Of a stretch of DNA of 64,000 bases, positions 43,198 through 52,475 are shown one piece after another; the first letter of the stretch is position 1, and each line of letters starts with the position of its first letter. The notes under the pieces are model-generated. The model did not search any database. It saw only the letters and a program-made list of their open reading frames with translations, and was not told where the DNA came from. A program made the translations under genes and the position numbers. Source of the DNA: Cohnella rhizoplanae (lineage in GTDB: Bacteria > Bacillota > Bacilli > Paenibacillales > Paenibacillaceae); NCBI RefSeq assembly GCF_948329515.1, contig NZ_CAOJCN010000010.1, forward strand, positions 1 through 64,000. Direction: 5' to 3'.

Positions 43198-44061
43198 ATG
43201 AATCAACCTTTAACGCCGCCCAAACTGAAATCGATGAAAGCGCACGGTTCGCCGATCGCCATGGTGACCGCCTACGATTATCCGTCGGCCCGACTGGCCC
43301 AGGAGGCGGGCGTAGACGTCATCCTCGTCGGCGACTCGCTCGGCAACGTCGTACTCGGCTACGATACGACCGTGCCGGTGACGCTGGAGGATATGATTTA
43401 TCACACGAGAGCCGTCGTGAGAGGCGCTCCGCAGACGATGATCGTGACAGATATGCCGTTCGCCACCTATCGGGGGAGCAAGGACCAGACGCTGCGCAAC
43501 GCGGCGAGGCTGATGCAGGAGGGCGGCGCGCATGCCGTGAAGCTCGAGGGCGGGGCGGACCTCGCGGAAGAGGTCGCGCTGCTTGTCTCTGCGGGCATTC
43601 CCGTGCTGGGCCATCTGGGCTTAACGCCGCAGTCCGTATTGCAGATTGGCGGTTACAAAGTGCAGGGACGCGACGACGCCGAGGCCGAGAAGCTGCTGGC
43701 GGACGCCAAAGCGCTCGAGCAGGCCGGCGCCATGGGCGTCGTGCTCGAGCTCGTCGTCGAGCCCGTCGCTTCCGCCGTATCGCGGGGGCTCTCGATTCCT
43801 ACGATCGGTATCGGCGCCGGCCGAGGCTGCGACGGACAGGTGCTCGTCTATCATGACTTGATCCGTTACGGTTCGGGCATTCGCGACAAACGGTTCGTGA
43901 AGTCATACGCCGACGTCGGCGAGACGATCCGCGCCGCCGTTTCCCAATATGTGAACGAAGTGAAAACCGGGCAGTTTCCCGATGAAAGCCATGCCTTCCC
44001 GATGCAGGCGCAGCCCAAAGAGGCGCCGACGACTAAATTGTACGGAGGGGAATCCCAATGA
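43198..44061 (+). CDS. panB: 3-methyl-2-oxobutanoate hydroxymethyltransferase
   Basis: PanB makes ketopantoate from ketoisovalerate and methylene-tetrahydrofolate. The 287-residue TIM barrel carries [58 protein letters not shown] and [21 protein letters not shown] at 43198 lies 9 bases after AGGAGGGAG. Its stop overlaps panC. Expression may be controlled by the leader structure upstream. Confidence 0.97.
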   Translation: MNQPLTPPKLKSMKAHGSPIAMVTAYDYPSARLAQEAGVDVILVGDSLGNVVLGYDTTVPVTLEDMIYHTRAVVRGAPQTMIVTDMPFATYRGSKDQTLRNAARLMQEGGAHAVKLEGGADLAEEVALLVSAGIPVLGHLGLTPQSVLQIGGYKVQGRDDAEAEKLLADAKALEQAGAMGVVLELVVEPVASAVSRGLSIPTIGIGAGRGCDGQVLVYHDLIRYGSGIRDKRFVKSYADVGETIRAAVSQYVNEVKTGQFPDESHAFPMQAQPKEAPTTKLYGGESQ

Positions 44062-44960
44062 CGGCATCCGTGACTTCGGCGCCGGCGATCGTGCGCACGA
44101 TCCCGGAAATGCGCAAGGCGATACGGGAGTATCGCTCGCAGGCGAGCCCCGGCGCGACGGTCGGCTTCGTGCCGACGATGGGCTTTTTGCACGAGGGTCA
44201 TGCGAGCCTCATCCGCCGGTCTAATCTCGACAACGGACTGACGGTGCTCAGCATTTTCGTCAATCCGCTGCAATTCGGTCCTAACGAGGATTTCGAGCGG
44301 TACCCTCGCGACGAATCCCGGGATCTGGAGGTCGCAGCCGCGGCCGGCGCCGACATCGTATTCCTTCCGAGCGTCGAGGAGATGTATCCGCGCCGCACGG
44401 CCACCCAGATCACCGTAGCCGGCGTCACCGAACGCCTCTGCGGCGCCAGCCGCCCCGGTCACTTCGACGGCGTCGGCGTCGTCGTGACCAAGCTGTTCAA
44501 CATCGTGTCGCCCGACCGGGCCTACTTCGGCCTGAAGGACGCCCAGCAGGTGGCCGTCGTCGAGCGCATGGTGCAGGATCTGGACCAGCCCGTCGAGATC
44601 GTTCCTTGTCCGATCGTGCGCGAGGCGGACGGCCTGGCCATGAGCTCCCGCAATGTCTACCTCTCGGCCGACGAACGGCGCGAGGCGCTCGTTCTGTCCC
44701 GTACGCTCGCCCAGGTGCCGGCTTGGATCGCTTCGGGCATGACGGCCGAGCGGCTGGAGGCGGCCGTGACGGCGGGCATCTCGGCTTCGCCGCTGGCCGT
44801 GATCGACTACGTCGAGGCTTTGACCTATCCGTCGCTAACTCCGCCTGCCGCTGACGTCCCGCTCTCCGACGCGGACGAGCGGCTGATCGTCGCCGTAGCC
44901 GTCAAGTTCGGGCGTACGCGCCTCATCGACAATATACTCATTTCCGTACCGGAGGCGTAA
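44058..44960 (+). CDS. panC: Pantothenate synthetase
   Basis: PanC condenses pantoate with beta-alanine using ATP. The 300-residue protein has the nucleotidyl-transfer motif [35 protein letters not shown], the [19 protein letters not shown] pantoate site and [20 protein letters not shown] at 44058 overlaps panB. It ends five bases before panD. Confidence 0.97.
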   Translation: MTASVTSAPAIVRTIPEMRKAIREYRSQASPGATVGFVPTMGFLHEGHASLIRRSNLDNGLTVLSIFVNPLQFGPNEDFERYPRDESRDLEVAAAAGADIVFLPSVEEMYPRRTATQITVAGVTERLCGASRPGHFDGVGVVVTKLFNIVSPDRAYFGLKDAQQVAVVERMVQDLDQPVEIVPCPIVREADGLAMSSRNVYLSADERREALVLSRTLAQVPAWIASGMTAERLEAAVTAGISASPLAVIDYVEALTYPSLTPPAADVPLSDADERLIVAVAVKFGRTRLIDNILISVPEA

Positions 44961-44964
44961 CGAT

Positions 44965-45348
44965 ATGCTAAGACAAATGATGAAGTCCAAGCTCCACAGG
45001 GCGACGGTAACCGAAGCCAACCTAAACTACGTCGGCAGCGTGACGATCGACCAGGACCTGCTGGAGCTGGTGGATATATTGCCGGATGAAAAGGTGCAAA
45101 TCGTGAACAACAACAACGGCGCCCGGTTCGAGACCTACGCGATTCCCGGACCGCGCGGCTCCGGGGTCGTCTGCTTGAACGGCGCCGCCGCGCGCCTCGT
45201 GCATCCGGGCGACAAGGTAATCATTATCGCTTATGGCTATATGGAGAACGAAGAAGCGAAGCGCCACAAGCCGCGGGTCGCCATTCTGGACGAGGATAAC
45301 CGCGTCGTTCAAATGATGGCGGAGGAGCCTCATTCGACCGTCGTCTGA
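44965..45348 (+). CDS. panD: Aspartate 1-decarboxylase
   Basis: PanD makes beta-alanine from aspartate. The 127-residue pro-enzyme self-cleaves between G24 and S25 (in NYVGSVTID) to form the pyruvoyl group, and both residues are present here at the same positions as in E. coli. Conserved [13 protein letters not shown] and [20 protein letters not shown] follow. ATG at 44965 is preceded by GGAGGCG. It completes the pan operon; a terminator follows. Confidence 0.97.
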   Translation: MLRQMMKSKLHRATVTEANLNYVGSVTIDQDLLELVDILPDEKVQIVNNNNGARFETYAIPGPRGSGVVCLNGAAARLVHPGDKVIIIAYGYMENEEAKRHKPRVAILDEDNRVVQMMAEEPHSTVV

Positions 45349-45357
45349 AGCGTATGA

Positions 45358-45416
45358 AAGGCCCCCGGCAAACGCAGAATGAGCAGTACAATTCGTCTGC
45401 GAATGGGGGCCTTCTT
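45358..45416 (+). terminator. Terminator after panD
   Basis: Arms AAGGCCCCC (45358-45366) and GGGGGCCTT (45405-45413) enclose an inner CGCAGA/TCTGCG hairpin and are followed by CTTT. The 3' arm ends only six bases before the next start codon, so it could also affect that gene's translation. Confidence 0.75.
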
Positions 45417-45418
45417 TC

Positions 45419-46072
45419 GTGATTCAGCCTTTTTTCTCCGCCATGAACGACGTGTTGGACGAGATGATCGAACGTTATCCGAATTCGTCGCCGGAAGAAA
45501 AGTTGACGCTGGAAGAACAATGGAACGTGTTAAAATCGATGAGTGATGATATCATTGAGTCATGGCTGGCGCTCGAGGAAAAGATGGGCGATTATAGGCG
45601 GCAGTGTCAGAATGCCGGCGCTCCCGCCCAGACGGGGATGCCGGCGACGCCCGCAGAATGGCCCGCGCCGTTCGTCAAGGGACAAGGTTACTTCAAGCTC
45701 CACATGTATCGCGAGTGCGCCTGCCAGTTCGAGGAGCTGCTCTCGCGGTATGCCGAATGGTCGGTGGCGCGACTGTACCTGGCGATGAGCCGGATGCATC
45801 TGGGCGAGTTCGTCGAGGCTCAACGCCATTTCCAATTGGTGGCGGGCACGGCTGACGAACCCAGGCTGCAGGCGATCGCCTTTAATGCGATGGGATGCGT
45901 TCAAGCGGTTCAGGCTAATTTGTCGCAGGCGCAGCTCTATTTCCGCAAGGCGATGGAGCTCGATCCCGGCTTCGCGGATGCCCGGCACAACCTGGACGCC
46001 TGTCTCAGCGACGCGGGCAGCGTACAGCTCTCCTTCGGCAGCGCGGAGCTGACGGCGCTCGTGCCCGGGTAA
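45419..46072 (+). CDS. TPR-repeat protein
   Basis: The 217-residue protein has a helical N-terminal domain (MNDVLDEMIERYPNSSPEEKLTLEEQWNVLKSMSDDIIESWLALEEKM) and TPR-like repeats. The repeats are GQGYFKLHMYRECACQFEELLSRY, ARLYLAMSRMHLGEFVEAQRHFQLV and AFNAMGCVQAVQANLSQAQLYFRKAMELDPGFADARHNL. Function is unknown; a scaffold role is inferred. GTG at 45419 is used although the ribosome site is weak; ATG at 45443 is an alternative with none. It lies between panD and dinG. Confidence 0.83.
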   Translation: MIQPFFSAMNDVLDEMIERYPNSSPEEKLTLEEQWNVLKSMSDDIIESWLALEEKMGDYRRQCQNAGAPAQTGMPATPAEWPAPFVKGQGYFKLHMYRECACQFEELLSRYAEWSVARLYLAMSRMHLGEFVEAQRHFQLVAGTADEPRLQAIAFNAMGCVQAVQANLSQAQLYFRKAMELDPGFADARHNLDACLSDAGSVQLSFGSAELTALVPG

Positions 46073-46162
46073 CCGTCTCGCGCAAAGCGCCGATGCGCCA
46101 GGCGTTACGTCGGGCATGCCGAGGCGGTTGACGGAGGCGACCAGCAGGAAAGGAAGTCATGC

Positions 46163-49100
46163 ATGAAATTCGCGGTACTCGACTTCGAGACGACCGGAAC
46201 GTCGTCCCAGAACGATGAAATCATACAAATCGGCATCGCGGTCGTAGACGATACGGGCGCGGTGTCTTCCGTATATCAGTCGCTCGTGAAGCCTTCGCGC
46301 CCGATACCCGCGTTCATCACGAGCCTCACGGGCATCGGGGACGCGGACGTCGCGGATGCGCCCGGAATCGAAGACGCGGCAGCCGAGATGGTGCCGCTGC
46401 TTCATGATGCCGTGCTCGTCGCCCACAACGCGGGCTTCGACGCCTCCTTTTTGCAAGCCGCTCTCGACCGGAGCGGCTATTTGCCTTACGCGGGCCGGGT
46501 GCTCGACACCGTCGACCTGGCGAGACTCGTGTTCCCGTTCTTGCCCTCGTACAGGCTCACCGCGATCACGCACAGCCTGGGCATCGCCCATGACAGGCCG
46601 CATCAAGCCGACAGCGACGCCCTCGCTACCGCAGAGGTGCTGACGGCATGCATCGGCAGGCTGCGGGCGCTGCCGACGCTGACGCTCGAGCGGCTCTGCG
46701 AGCTGGCCGACGGCGAACGCAGCGATCTCGGCTGGCTGCTCGCTTCGCTGCGGGCCGAGCGGGATACGACCTGGTTCGAGGAGCCGGCCGGCTACCAATA
46801 TTACCGCCAGTTCGCCATGCGGATCGCGGACTGGACCGACGACGACGCGGACCGCGAGGCGCAGCGCCAGCAGGCGGAGCGGGAGCTGTCGGGACTGTCG
46901 TTCGAGGCTTACCTGGACACCGTGGCGAGCCGAATGGAGGAGCTGTTCCCGGGGTACGAGCCGAGAGAAGGCCAACGCATCATGTACGACGAGGTGCATC
47001 AGGCGCTGTCGGACGATTCGCACCTTCTGGTCGAGGCCGGCACGGGGACGGGCAAGTCGCTCGGCTATCTGCTGCCCTCCCTTTATTATGGTTTAAAAGA
47101 AAATAAAAAAATCGTCGTGACCACGCATACGATTCAGCTGCAAGAGCAGCTGCGCCAACGAGATCTGCCGCTGCTGCAGGACGTGCTGCCGGTTCCGTTC
47201 AAGGCGGCCGTGTTCAAAGGACGGAGCAACTACATGTGCCTGCGCAAGTTCGAGCAGCAGATGCAGACGCCGGCGTTCGCGCTGTCCCGCGAAGAGGTCG
47301 TGGCGCGCGGGCAGCTGGCCGTATGGCTCTCGGAGACGGAGCGCGGCGAAGCCGAGGAGCTGAACCTCGGCAGCCGGTCCAAGGAAGAATGGAACGCCGT
47401 CGCGAGCGATGCGGATTCCTGCCTGAACCGGCAGTGCCCCTGGTTCCGCAAGTGCTTTTACCACAGGGCGCGCCAGGACGCGCTCAAGGCGGATCTCATC
47501 ATCACGAACCACGCGATGGTGTTCACGGACATGCGCGCGGAGCACCGTCTGCTGCCGTCGTACGACAGACTCATCGTCGACGAGGCGCATCATATGGAAG
47601 AGGTCGCGAGCAACCATCTCGGGCGCCGGATCGGATACGGCACGCTGCCTTCCGCGCTCGCGCGGCTCGCGAAGGATGCGAGGACGGGACAGCTGCCGAG
47701 CCTGATCTCGCAGCTGACCGGGACGGCGGAGAGCGCCAGCGGCACCTGGGCGGAGAAGCTGGAGGAGCTGCTGCCGCGCGTGCAGGAGCTGCGGGAATCG
47801 TGGGAGCAATGGACGGACAGGCTGTACGCGCTGCTCGCCTCGGGCGCGGCGGCCGACGAGACGGGCGGTCTCAGTTACCGGCTGAAGCCCGACGCGATGC
47901 CGCGCGACTGGGAGTCGATCCGCGTGGACGGCGACAATGTCGTGCTGCGGCTCTCGGATCTCGTGAGGCCGCTGGAGAAGCTGCTCGCTGAGATTCGCGA
48001 CCGGAGCGAGGAGCTAGTCCTGCAGAGCCTCATCACCGACATGAACGGCTCGGTCAAGGAACTGTCAGGCGTCCGGAACGACCTGCAGTCCTTCGTGTCG
48101 ATGTCCGAGGCGGAGTGCGTCTACTGGATCGAGGGGCATACGCAGTACAAGAGCCGGTCGCTCTGGATGTATATCGTGCCGGCGGACGTAAGCGGACTGC
48201 TGAAGGACGGCTTGTTCGGGCAAAAGGAAAGCATCGTCCTCACGTCGGCCACGCTGACGGTAGATAAATCGTTCCAGTACGTCAAGGAGCAGCTCGGCCT
48301 CGACGAGGCGGAGCAGCAGGGGAGACTGCGCACCGCGCAGCTGCCTTCTCCGTTTAATTACCGGCAGCAGGCACTGCTGCTCATCCCGCGCGACTTCCCT
48401 TCGATCAAGGGAAGAGACGGAGAGGCCGCGTTCCTGCAGGCCCTCGCGGCTTCGCTCGCCGAGGTGGCCACGGAGACCCAGGGCCGCATGCTCGTACTGT
48501 TCACCTCTCACAAGATGCTGAAGACGGTGTACGAGCCGCTCAAGTCCGCGCTAGCGCCCGCGGACATTCAGGTCCTCGGGCAGGGCATGGACGGCAGCAG
48601 CCGAAGCCGGCTCACGAGTCAATTCATGGAGCAGCCGCGCTCGGTCCTTCTTGGGACGAGCAGCTTCTGGGAGGGCGTCGACCTGCCCGGCGACGCGCTC
48701 ACCTGCCTCGCGATCGTCCGCCTGCCGTTCCAGCCGCCGAACCATCCGGTGACCGAGGCGAAGAGCGAGCGTCTGACCGCGCAGCGCAAAAATCCGTTCA
48801 TGAAGCTGTCGCTGCCGCAAGCAGTCATCAAGTTTAAGCAAGGCTTCGGGCGTTTGGTGCGCACCGCATCGGACAAGGGTATCGTCATTTTGTACGATAC
48901 GCGCGTCATTGACACGAGCTACGGCAAGTACTTTCTATATTCGCTGCCAGGCCCCAAGATGGAGCATCTGCCGCTCGCGGGTTTGGTGCCGCGGGTGCGG
49001 GAATGGCTGCGGCCGCTTGAACCGGCGGCGGCAGAGACCGCTGCGGTCGCGGAGCCATCGCCCGGCGGCGAAGCGCCGACGGGAGCGCAGGGCTCCGATG

Positions 49101-49177
49101 CTGCCAAGCCCAAGCCGGCGCGAACGAAAAAGACGAAGAAGGAACCAGATGCCGTGGAAGGGGAGGTCTCCATTTGA
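46163..49177 (+). CDS. dinG: ATP-dependent helicase / exonuclease DinG
   Basis: This 1004-residue protein fuses an N-terminal DEDDh 3'-5' exonuclease (VLDFETTGTS; VAHNAGFDASFL; HQADSDALATAE) to a superfamily-2 DNA helicase, as in B. subtilis DinG. Helicase motifs are Walker A EAGTGTGKS with K298, the DEAHH box in LIVDEAHHMEEVA and GTSSFWEGVDLPGDAL. Cysteines C359, C420, C425 and C431 are spaced like an XPD-type iron-sulfur cluster, which some Bacillus DinG proteins lack. The last 45 residues form an Ala/Pro/Lys-rich tail not typical of the family. ATG at 46163 follows AAAGGAAG. It overlaps rex. Confidence 0.95.
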   Translation: MKFAVLDFETTGTSSQNDEIIQIGIAVVDDTGAVSSVYQSLVKPSRPIPAFITSLTGIGDADVADAPGIEDAAAEMVPLLHDAVLVAHNAGFDASFLQAALDRSGYLPYAGRVLDTVDLARLVFPFLPSYRLTAITHSLGIAHDRPHQADSDALATAEVLTACIGRLRALPTLTLERLCELADGERSDLGWLLASLRAERDTTWFEEPAGYQYYRQFAMRIADWTDDDADREAQRQQAERELSGLSFEAYLDTVASRMEELFPGYEPREGQRIMYDEVHQALSDDSHLLVEAGTGTGKSLGYLLPSLYYGLKENKKIVVTTHTIQLQEQLRQRDLPLLQDVLPVPFKAAVFKGRSNYMCLRKFEQQMQTPAFALSREEVVARGQLAVWLSETERGEAEELNLGSRSKEEWNAVASDADSCLNRQCPWFRKCFYHRARQDALKADLIITNHAMVFTDMRAEHRLLPSYDRLIVDEAHHMEEVASNHLGRRIGYGTLPSALARLAKDARTGQLPSLISQLTGTAESASGTWAEKLEELLPRVQELRESWEQWTDRLYALLASGAAADETGGLSYRLKPDAMPRDWESIRVDGDNVVLRLSDLVRPLEKLLAEIRDRSEELVLQSLITDMNGSVKELSGVRNDLQSFVSMSEAECVYWIEGHTQYKSRSLWMYIVPADVSGLLKDGLFGQKESIVLTSATLTVDKSFQYVKEQLGLDEAEQQGRLRTAQLPSPFNYRQQALLLIPRDFPSIKGRDGEAAFLQALAASLAEVATETQGRMLVLFTSHKMLKTVYEPLKSALAPADIQVLGQGMDGSSRSRLTSQFMEQPRSVLLGTSSFWEGVDLPGDALTCLAIVRLPFQPPNHPVTEAKSERLTAQRKNPFMKLSLPQAVIKFKQGFGRLVRTASDKGIVILYDTRVIDTSYGKYFLYSLPGPKMEHLPLAGLVPRVREWLRPLEPAAAETAAVAEPSPGGEAPTGAQGSDAAKPKPARTKKTKKEPDAVEGEVSI

Positions 49178-49860
49178 AGCAAATGAGAATATCGGAGGCT
49201 GTCGTCAGGCGTCTCCCGATCTACCTGCGTTATCTGAACGAGCTCAGCATCAGCGACGTCCAGACCGTGTCGTCGCAGGATCTCGGCGAGAAGCTCGATC
49301 TCAATCCCGCCCAGATCCGCAAGGATCTCGCTTACTTCGGCGAATTCGGGCGCAAGGGCGTCGGCTATAACGTCGGCTATCTCATCGAGAAAATCAGGCA
49401 TATCCTAAACCTGGACCGGCCGATTCACGTAGCGCTCGTCGGGGCGGGCAATCTTGGCAGAGCGCTCTGCAATTACAATATGTATCTCAAGGATAATATG
49501 AAGATCGTCTCCGTGTTCGACGACGATCCGGCCAAGAAAGGCGTCGAGATCGGCAACCTGACGGTCAATCCGATCCAGTCGCTGCCCGCGGAGGTTCGAG
49601 ACAAGGGAATCTCGATCGGCATCATTACGGTGCCGGCCAGCGAGGCGCAGAAGGTGGCCGACCGGTTCGTCGAGGCGGGCATACGGGCCATCCTGAACTT
49701 TGCGCCGACGGTGCTGAAGATACCGGCCGGCATCCGCATTCACCATGCGGACTTCACGAGCGACCTGCTCAGCCTGGCTTATTATATGGATCATGACCAA
49801 GAGGCGGACGGAGCCGAAGCGCCCGGTTCGCCTGGGGATAACGAAGGAGCGGAATCATGA
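49174..49860 (+). CDS. rex: Redox-sensing transcriptional repressor Rex
   Basis: Rex senses the NADH/NAD ratio and represses fermentation and respiration genes under oxidising conditions. The 228-residue protein has a winged-helix domain (ISEAVVRRLPIYLRYLNELSISDVQTVSSQDLGEKLDLNPAQIRKDLAYFGEFGRKGVGY) and a Rossmann domain with VALVGAGNLGRALCNY. It starts at TTG 49174, seven bases after GGGGAGG, overlapping the dinG stop; ATG at 49183 is too far from that site. Its usual Bacillus neighbours (tatAy, ydiL) are absent. Confidence 0.96.
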   Translation: MKQMRISEAVVRRLPIYLRYLNELSISDVQTVSSQDLGEKLDLNPAQIRKDLAYFGEFGRKGVGYNVGYLIEKIRHILNLDRPIHVALVGAGNLGRALCNYNMYLKDNMKIVSVFDDDPAKKGVEIGNLTVNPIQSLPAEVRDKGISIGIITVPASEAQKVADRFVEAGIRAILNFAPTVLKIPAGIRIHHADFTSDLLSLAYYMDHDQEADGAEAPGSPGDNEGAES

Positions 49861-51161
49861 AACGTTGGCTGATCGAGAACGGAATTTTCGCCGAGCTATC
49901 TATGGAGCGCCAGACCTTCGAAGGCTGGATGTCCATCGAGGGAGGCTATATCGCCGCGTCGGGCGAAGGCGAAGCGCCGCCGGAGATTCGCGACGCCGCG
50001 GAGGAGATCGTGAACGGCAAGGGACTGTTGTTCCTGCCGGGACTCATCAATACGCACGGCCATGCGGCGATGTCCCTGCTGCGCGGTCTGGCGGACGACC
50101 TCGTGCTGCAGGATTGGCTCGAGAACCATATGTGGCCGATGGAAGCGAAGTTCACCGGTGACGACGTTTATTGGGGCACGTCCCTGGCTGCGGCGGAGAT
50201 GATCCTGAGCGGCACGACCACGTTCGTGGATATGTACGATCATATGGACAAGGTCGCCGAGGTCGCCTCGCAGGCGGGTCTCCGGGCGACGCTGACGCGC
50301 GGCGTCATCGGCCTATGCCCGCCCGACGTCCAGACCGCTAAGCTGAACGACGCCATCCAGTTCGCCAAGGAATGGCAAGGCGCCGCAGACGGCCGCATCC
50401 AGGTGATGATGTCTCCGCATGCGCCGTACACGTGCCCGCCCGATTATATCGAACGGATCGTAGCCGCCGCCCATGAACTCGATCTGCCGCTCCATACGCA
50501 TATGTCCGAGACGGCTGCGGAGGTCGCGCTTAACGTCAAGCAATACGGCGCGCGTCCGGTCGAACATCTGGACAAGCTGGGCTTCTTTTCCCGCCCTTCG
50601 CTCGTGGCCCACGCCGTTCATCTGAACGACGAGGAGATCGCGCTGCTCGCAGAGCGCCGCGTCGCCGTCTCCCACAATCCGGTCAGCAACCTGAAGCTGG
50701 CCAGCGGCGTGGCGAGAGTGCCGGATCTGCTGCGCGCGGGCGTCACCGTGTCGCTCGGCACGGACAGCGCGGCGAGCAACAACAATCTCGACCTGTTCGA
50801 GGAGATTCGTCTTGCCGCGCTGCTGCACAAGGGCGTGTCGGGCGATCCAACGGCCGTGCCCGCCGCGGAGGCCCTGCGCATGGGCACGCTGTACGGCGCG
50901 CGCTCGATCGGGCTCGGCGACGCGATCGGCAGCCTGCGTCCCGGCTTCAAGGCGGATATCACCGCCGTATCGATCGACAAGCCGCACTTTTTTCCGCGTA
51001 CCGACTACATCTCGCATCTCGTGTACGCGGCGAGCGGCGCCGACGTCGCGCACGTATGGGTGGACGGTCGTCAGATCCTGCGCGGGCGCGAGCTGCTGAC
51101 GCTGGACGTCGGGCGTATCCGTTATGAGGCGCAGCGGTGCTTCGAGAGGCTCCGCGGATGA
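49857..51161 (+). CDS. mtaD: Amidohydrolase, MTA/SAH deaminase-like
   Basis: This 434-residue metal-dependent hydrolase belongs to the TrzN/MtaD group that deaminates 5'-methylthioadenosine, S-adenosylhomocysteine or related compounds. The metal site is NTHGHAAMSLLRGLADDL, then SPHAPYTCPPDYI, HTHMSETAAEV, and the closing aspartate in SLGTDSAASNNNLD. ATG at 49857 overlaps rex as ATGA. The substrate is not certain. The mtnWXB methionine-salvage genes at 61-64 kb make an MTA-derived substrate plausible. Confidence 0.88.
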   Translation: MKRWLIENGIFAELSMERQTFEGWMSIEGGYIAASGEGEAPPEIRDAAEEIVNGKGLLFLPGLINTHGHAAMSLLRGLADDLVLQDWLENHMWPMEAKFTGDDVYWGTSLAAAEMILSGTTTFVDMYDHMDKVAEVASQAGLRATLTRGVIGLCPPDVQTAKLNDAIQFAKEWQGAADGRIQVMMSPHAPYTCPPDYIERIVAAAHELDLPLHTHMSETAAEVALNVKQYGARPVEHLDKLGFFSRPSLVAHAVHLNDEEIALLAERRVAVSHNPVSNLKLASGVARVPDLLRAGVTVSLGTDSAASNNNLDLFEEIRLAALLHKGVSGDPTAVPAAEALRMGTLYGARSIGLGDAIGSLRPGFKADITAVSIDKPHFFPRTDYISHLVYAASGADVAHVWVDGRQILRGRELLTLDVGRIRYEAQRCFERLRG

Positions 51162-51682
51162 CGCCGAGCCGCATCTCCGAACGGAGGCGCCATTCGGCGT
51201 GGACCGGTTGGAGGCTGACGCTCGTCATCGCCGGCTTCCTCGTGTTCGTCGCGGTCGTATTCGCCGTGTTCGTGCGGAGCGCCGATGCCGATTACCGGGG
51301 GGAAGAGCGGAGCGCGATCGCCAGAGCCAAGCAGGAAGCGGGACTCACCGAGATCGAAGGCGCCTCCAAGCATGTGTGGGAGGAGTCCGTCTGGGTCGTT
51401 CGGGGCAAGGACGCGGCTGCGACCGAGTGGTTCGTGTGGCTGCGCGAGGACGGTTCGGTCAAGGAGAAAGCGGAGGACGGTCTGGACGAAGCCGCCGCGG
51501 CTGCGCGTTTCCAAGCCGATCATCCCGGGAAAAAAATCGTTCGTCAGCTGCCCGGCTGGTTCGCCGGACAACCCGCCTGGGAGATTCGGTACATAGACGA
51601 TCCCGCTTCGAAAAGACAAGCGATCCTATTCTATTCTTTTAAAGACGGGTCTCAGCTCAAAACGTACAGTTTAATCGGATAG
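51158..51682 (+). CDS. ypmB: YpmB-like protein (DUF5590)
   Basis: The 174-residue protein has one N-terminal transmembrane helix (about residues 20-39) and an extracytoplasmic PepSY/DUF5590-like region (AIARAKQEAGLTEIEGASKHVWEESVWVVRGKDAAATEWFVWLRE). It follows dinG at a few genes' distance, as ypmB does in B. subtilis. ATG at 51158 overlaps the deaminase stop, with GAGAGGC upstream. Function is unknown. Confidence 0.85.
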   Translation: MTPSRISERRRHSAWTGWRLTLVIAGFLVFVAVVFAVFVRSADADYRGEERSAIARAKQEAGLTEIEGASKHVWEESVWVVRGKDAAATEWFVWLREDGSVKEKAEDGLDEAAAAARFQADHPGKKIVRQLPGWFAGQPAWEIRYIDDPASKRQAILFYSFKDGSQLKTYSLIG

Positions 51683-51706
51683 CGTATATGAATATGTAAT
51701 CGACAG

Positions 51707-51734
51707 ACCTGTGCCTCGCGGCGCAGGTTTTTTT
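51707..51734 (+). terminator. Terminator after ypmB
   Basis: Eight-base arms (51707-51714 and 51721-51728, one wobble) with a 6-base loop and a run of T residues. Confidence 0.85.
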
Positions 51735-51814
51735 ATGATGTAAGCTGGCGTTTACGGCGCGTAAAACGCGACCATTCATCGGCAGAACCTTATCTTTACC
51801 CGCCAAACAAATAT

Positions 51815-51843
51815 TTGACACAACTTTTTATGCATTCTTGTAT
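51815..51843 (+). promoter_or_regulatory. Promoter of the membrane protein / FtsH-like operon
   Basis: TTGACA at 51815-51820 is consensus. A -10 of TTGTAT at 51838-51843 sits at 17 bases, with TATATT at 51841-51846 as an alternative at 20. Transcription would start near 51850, inside the palindrome. Confidence 0.65.
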
Positions 51844-51846
51844 ATT

Positions 51847-51871
51847 TAGTATATCAAATTATGATATACTA
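51847..51871 (+). promoter_or_regulatory. Perfect palindromic operator
   Basis: TAGTATATCA (51847-51856), AATTA spacer, TGATATACTA (51862-51871): ten-base arms are exact inverse complements. It overlaps the predicted transcription start of the FtsH-like operon, the usual place for a repressor site. The DNA is AT-rich and no T-run follows, so it is not a terminator. The cognate regulator is not encoded next to it. Confidence 0.75.
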
Positions 51872-51941
51872 GCTGATGTATTGTTGATGCAGCGAGAATT
51901 GATTGATCATTATAACCCTATTAAAGGAGGCCAATGCCTAA

Positions 51942-52475
51942 ATGAAATTGCGAATCCTGCCTATAGCGACGACGGCCGTGGTATCGGTGACGCTGTTGTT
52001 CGGCGGTTGGTTTGCTTATCGTCATTATGGCGTGGAGCAGCCGCTCGACCGCGCCGCGGCGAAGGTACCGGGCGTCGAATCGGCTCATTCGGACATGAGT
52101 GCGGACGGCATCACGCTGAAAGTCAAGCTTAGCGACTCCGCCGACCTGGCGCATGTATATAGAACGGTAAAGGAAGAAGGCGCGCGTTCGATCGGCTCCA
52201 AGAGCCTGAAGCTCGTCGCGGAGGCGCCCGATAACGAATCGCTTGAGAAAATTTGGCGTTCCGCCTTGTTCGACGTCGCCCAGGCAATGGACCGGAAGGA
52301 ATACACGGGCATTCGGGACGCGATGGCGAAGCTGGAATCGCAGACGCCGGGACTTAAAGCCACTACGGAAATCGACGAGGAGAACGTCTACGTCAGCCTC
52401 CGTCTCTCCGGCAGCGCCAAGTACGTCATTCTGCCTCGCCAGGGCGAGCAATTGGAGGTGTGGCCGAATGCGTAA
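51942..52475 (+). CDS. Small membrane-anchored protein upstream of the FtsH-like protease
   Basis: I do not recognise this 177-residue protein. It has an N-terminal transmembrane helix (about residues 7-27, ATTAVVSVTLLFGGWFAYRHY) and a 150-residue soluble part with alternating strand and helix segments (ITLKVKLSDSADLAHVYRTVKEEG; VSLRLSGSAKYVILPRQGEQLEVW). ATG at 51942 follows AAAGGAGG by 10 bases. The next gene starts before this one stops, so the two products are made together. It may provide an extracytoplasmic or partner domain for the protease; that is inference. Confidence 0.82.
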   Translation: MKLRILPIATTAVVSVTLLFGGWFAYRHYGVEQPLDRAAAKVPGVESAHSDMSADGITLKVKLSDSADLAHVYRTVKEEGARSIGSKSLKLVAEAPDNESLEKIWRSALFDVAQAMDRKEYTGIRDAMAKLESQTPGLKATTEIDEENVYVSLRLSGSAKYVILPRQGEQLEVWPNA

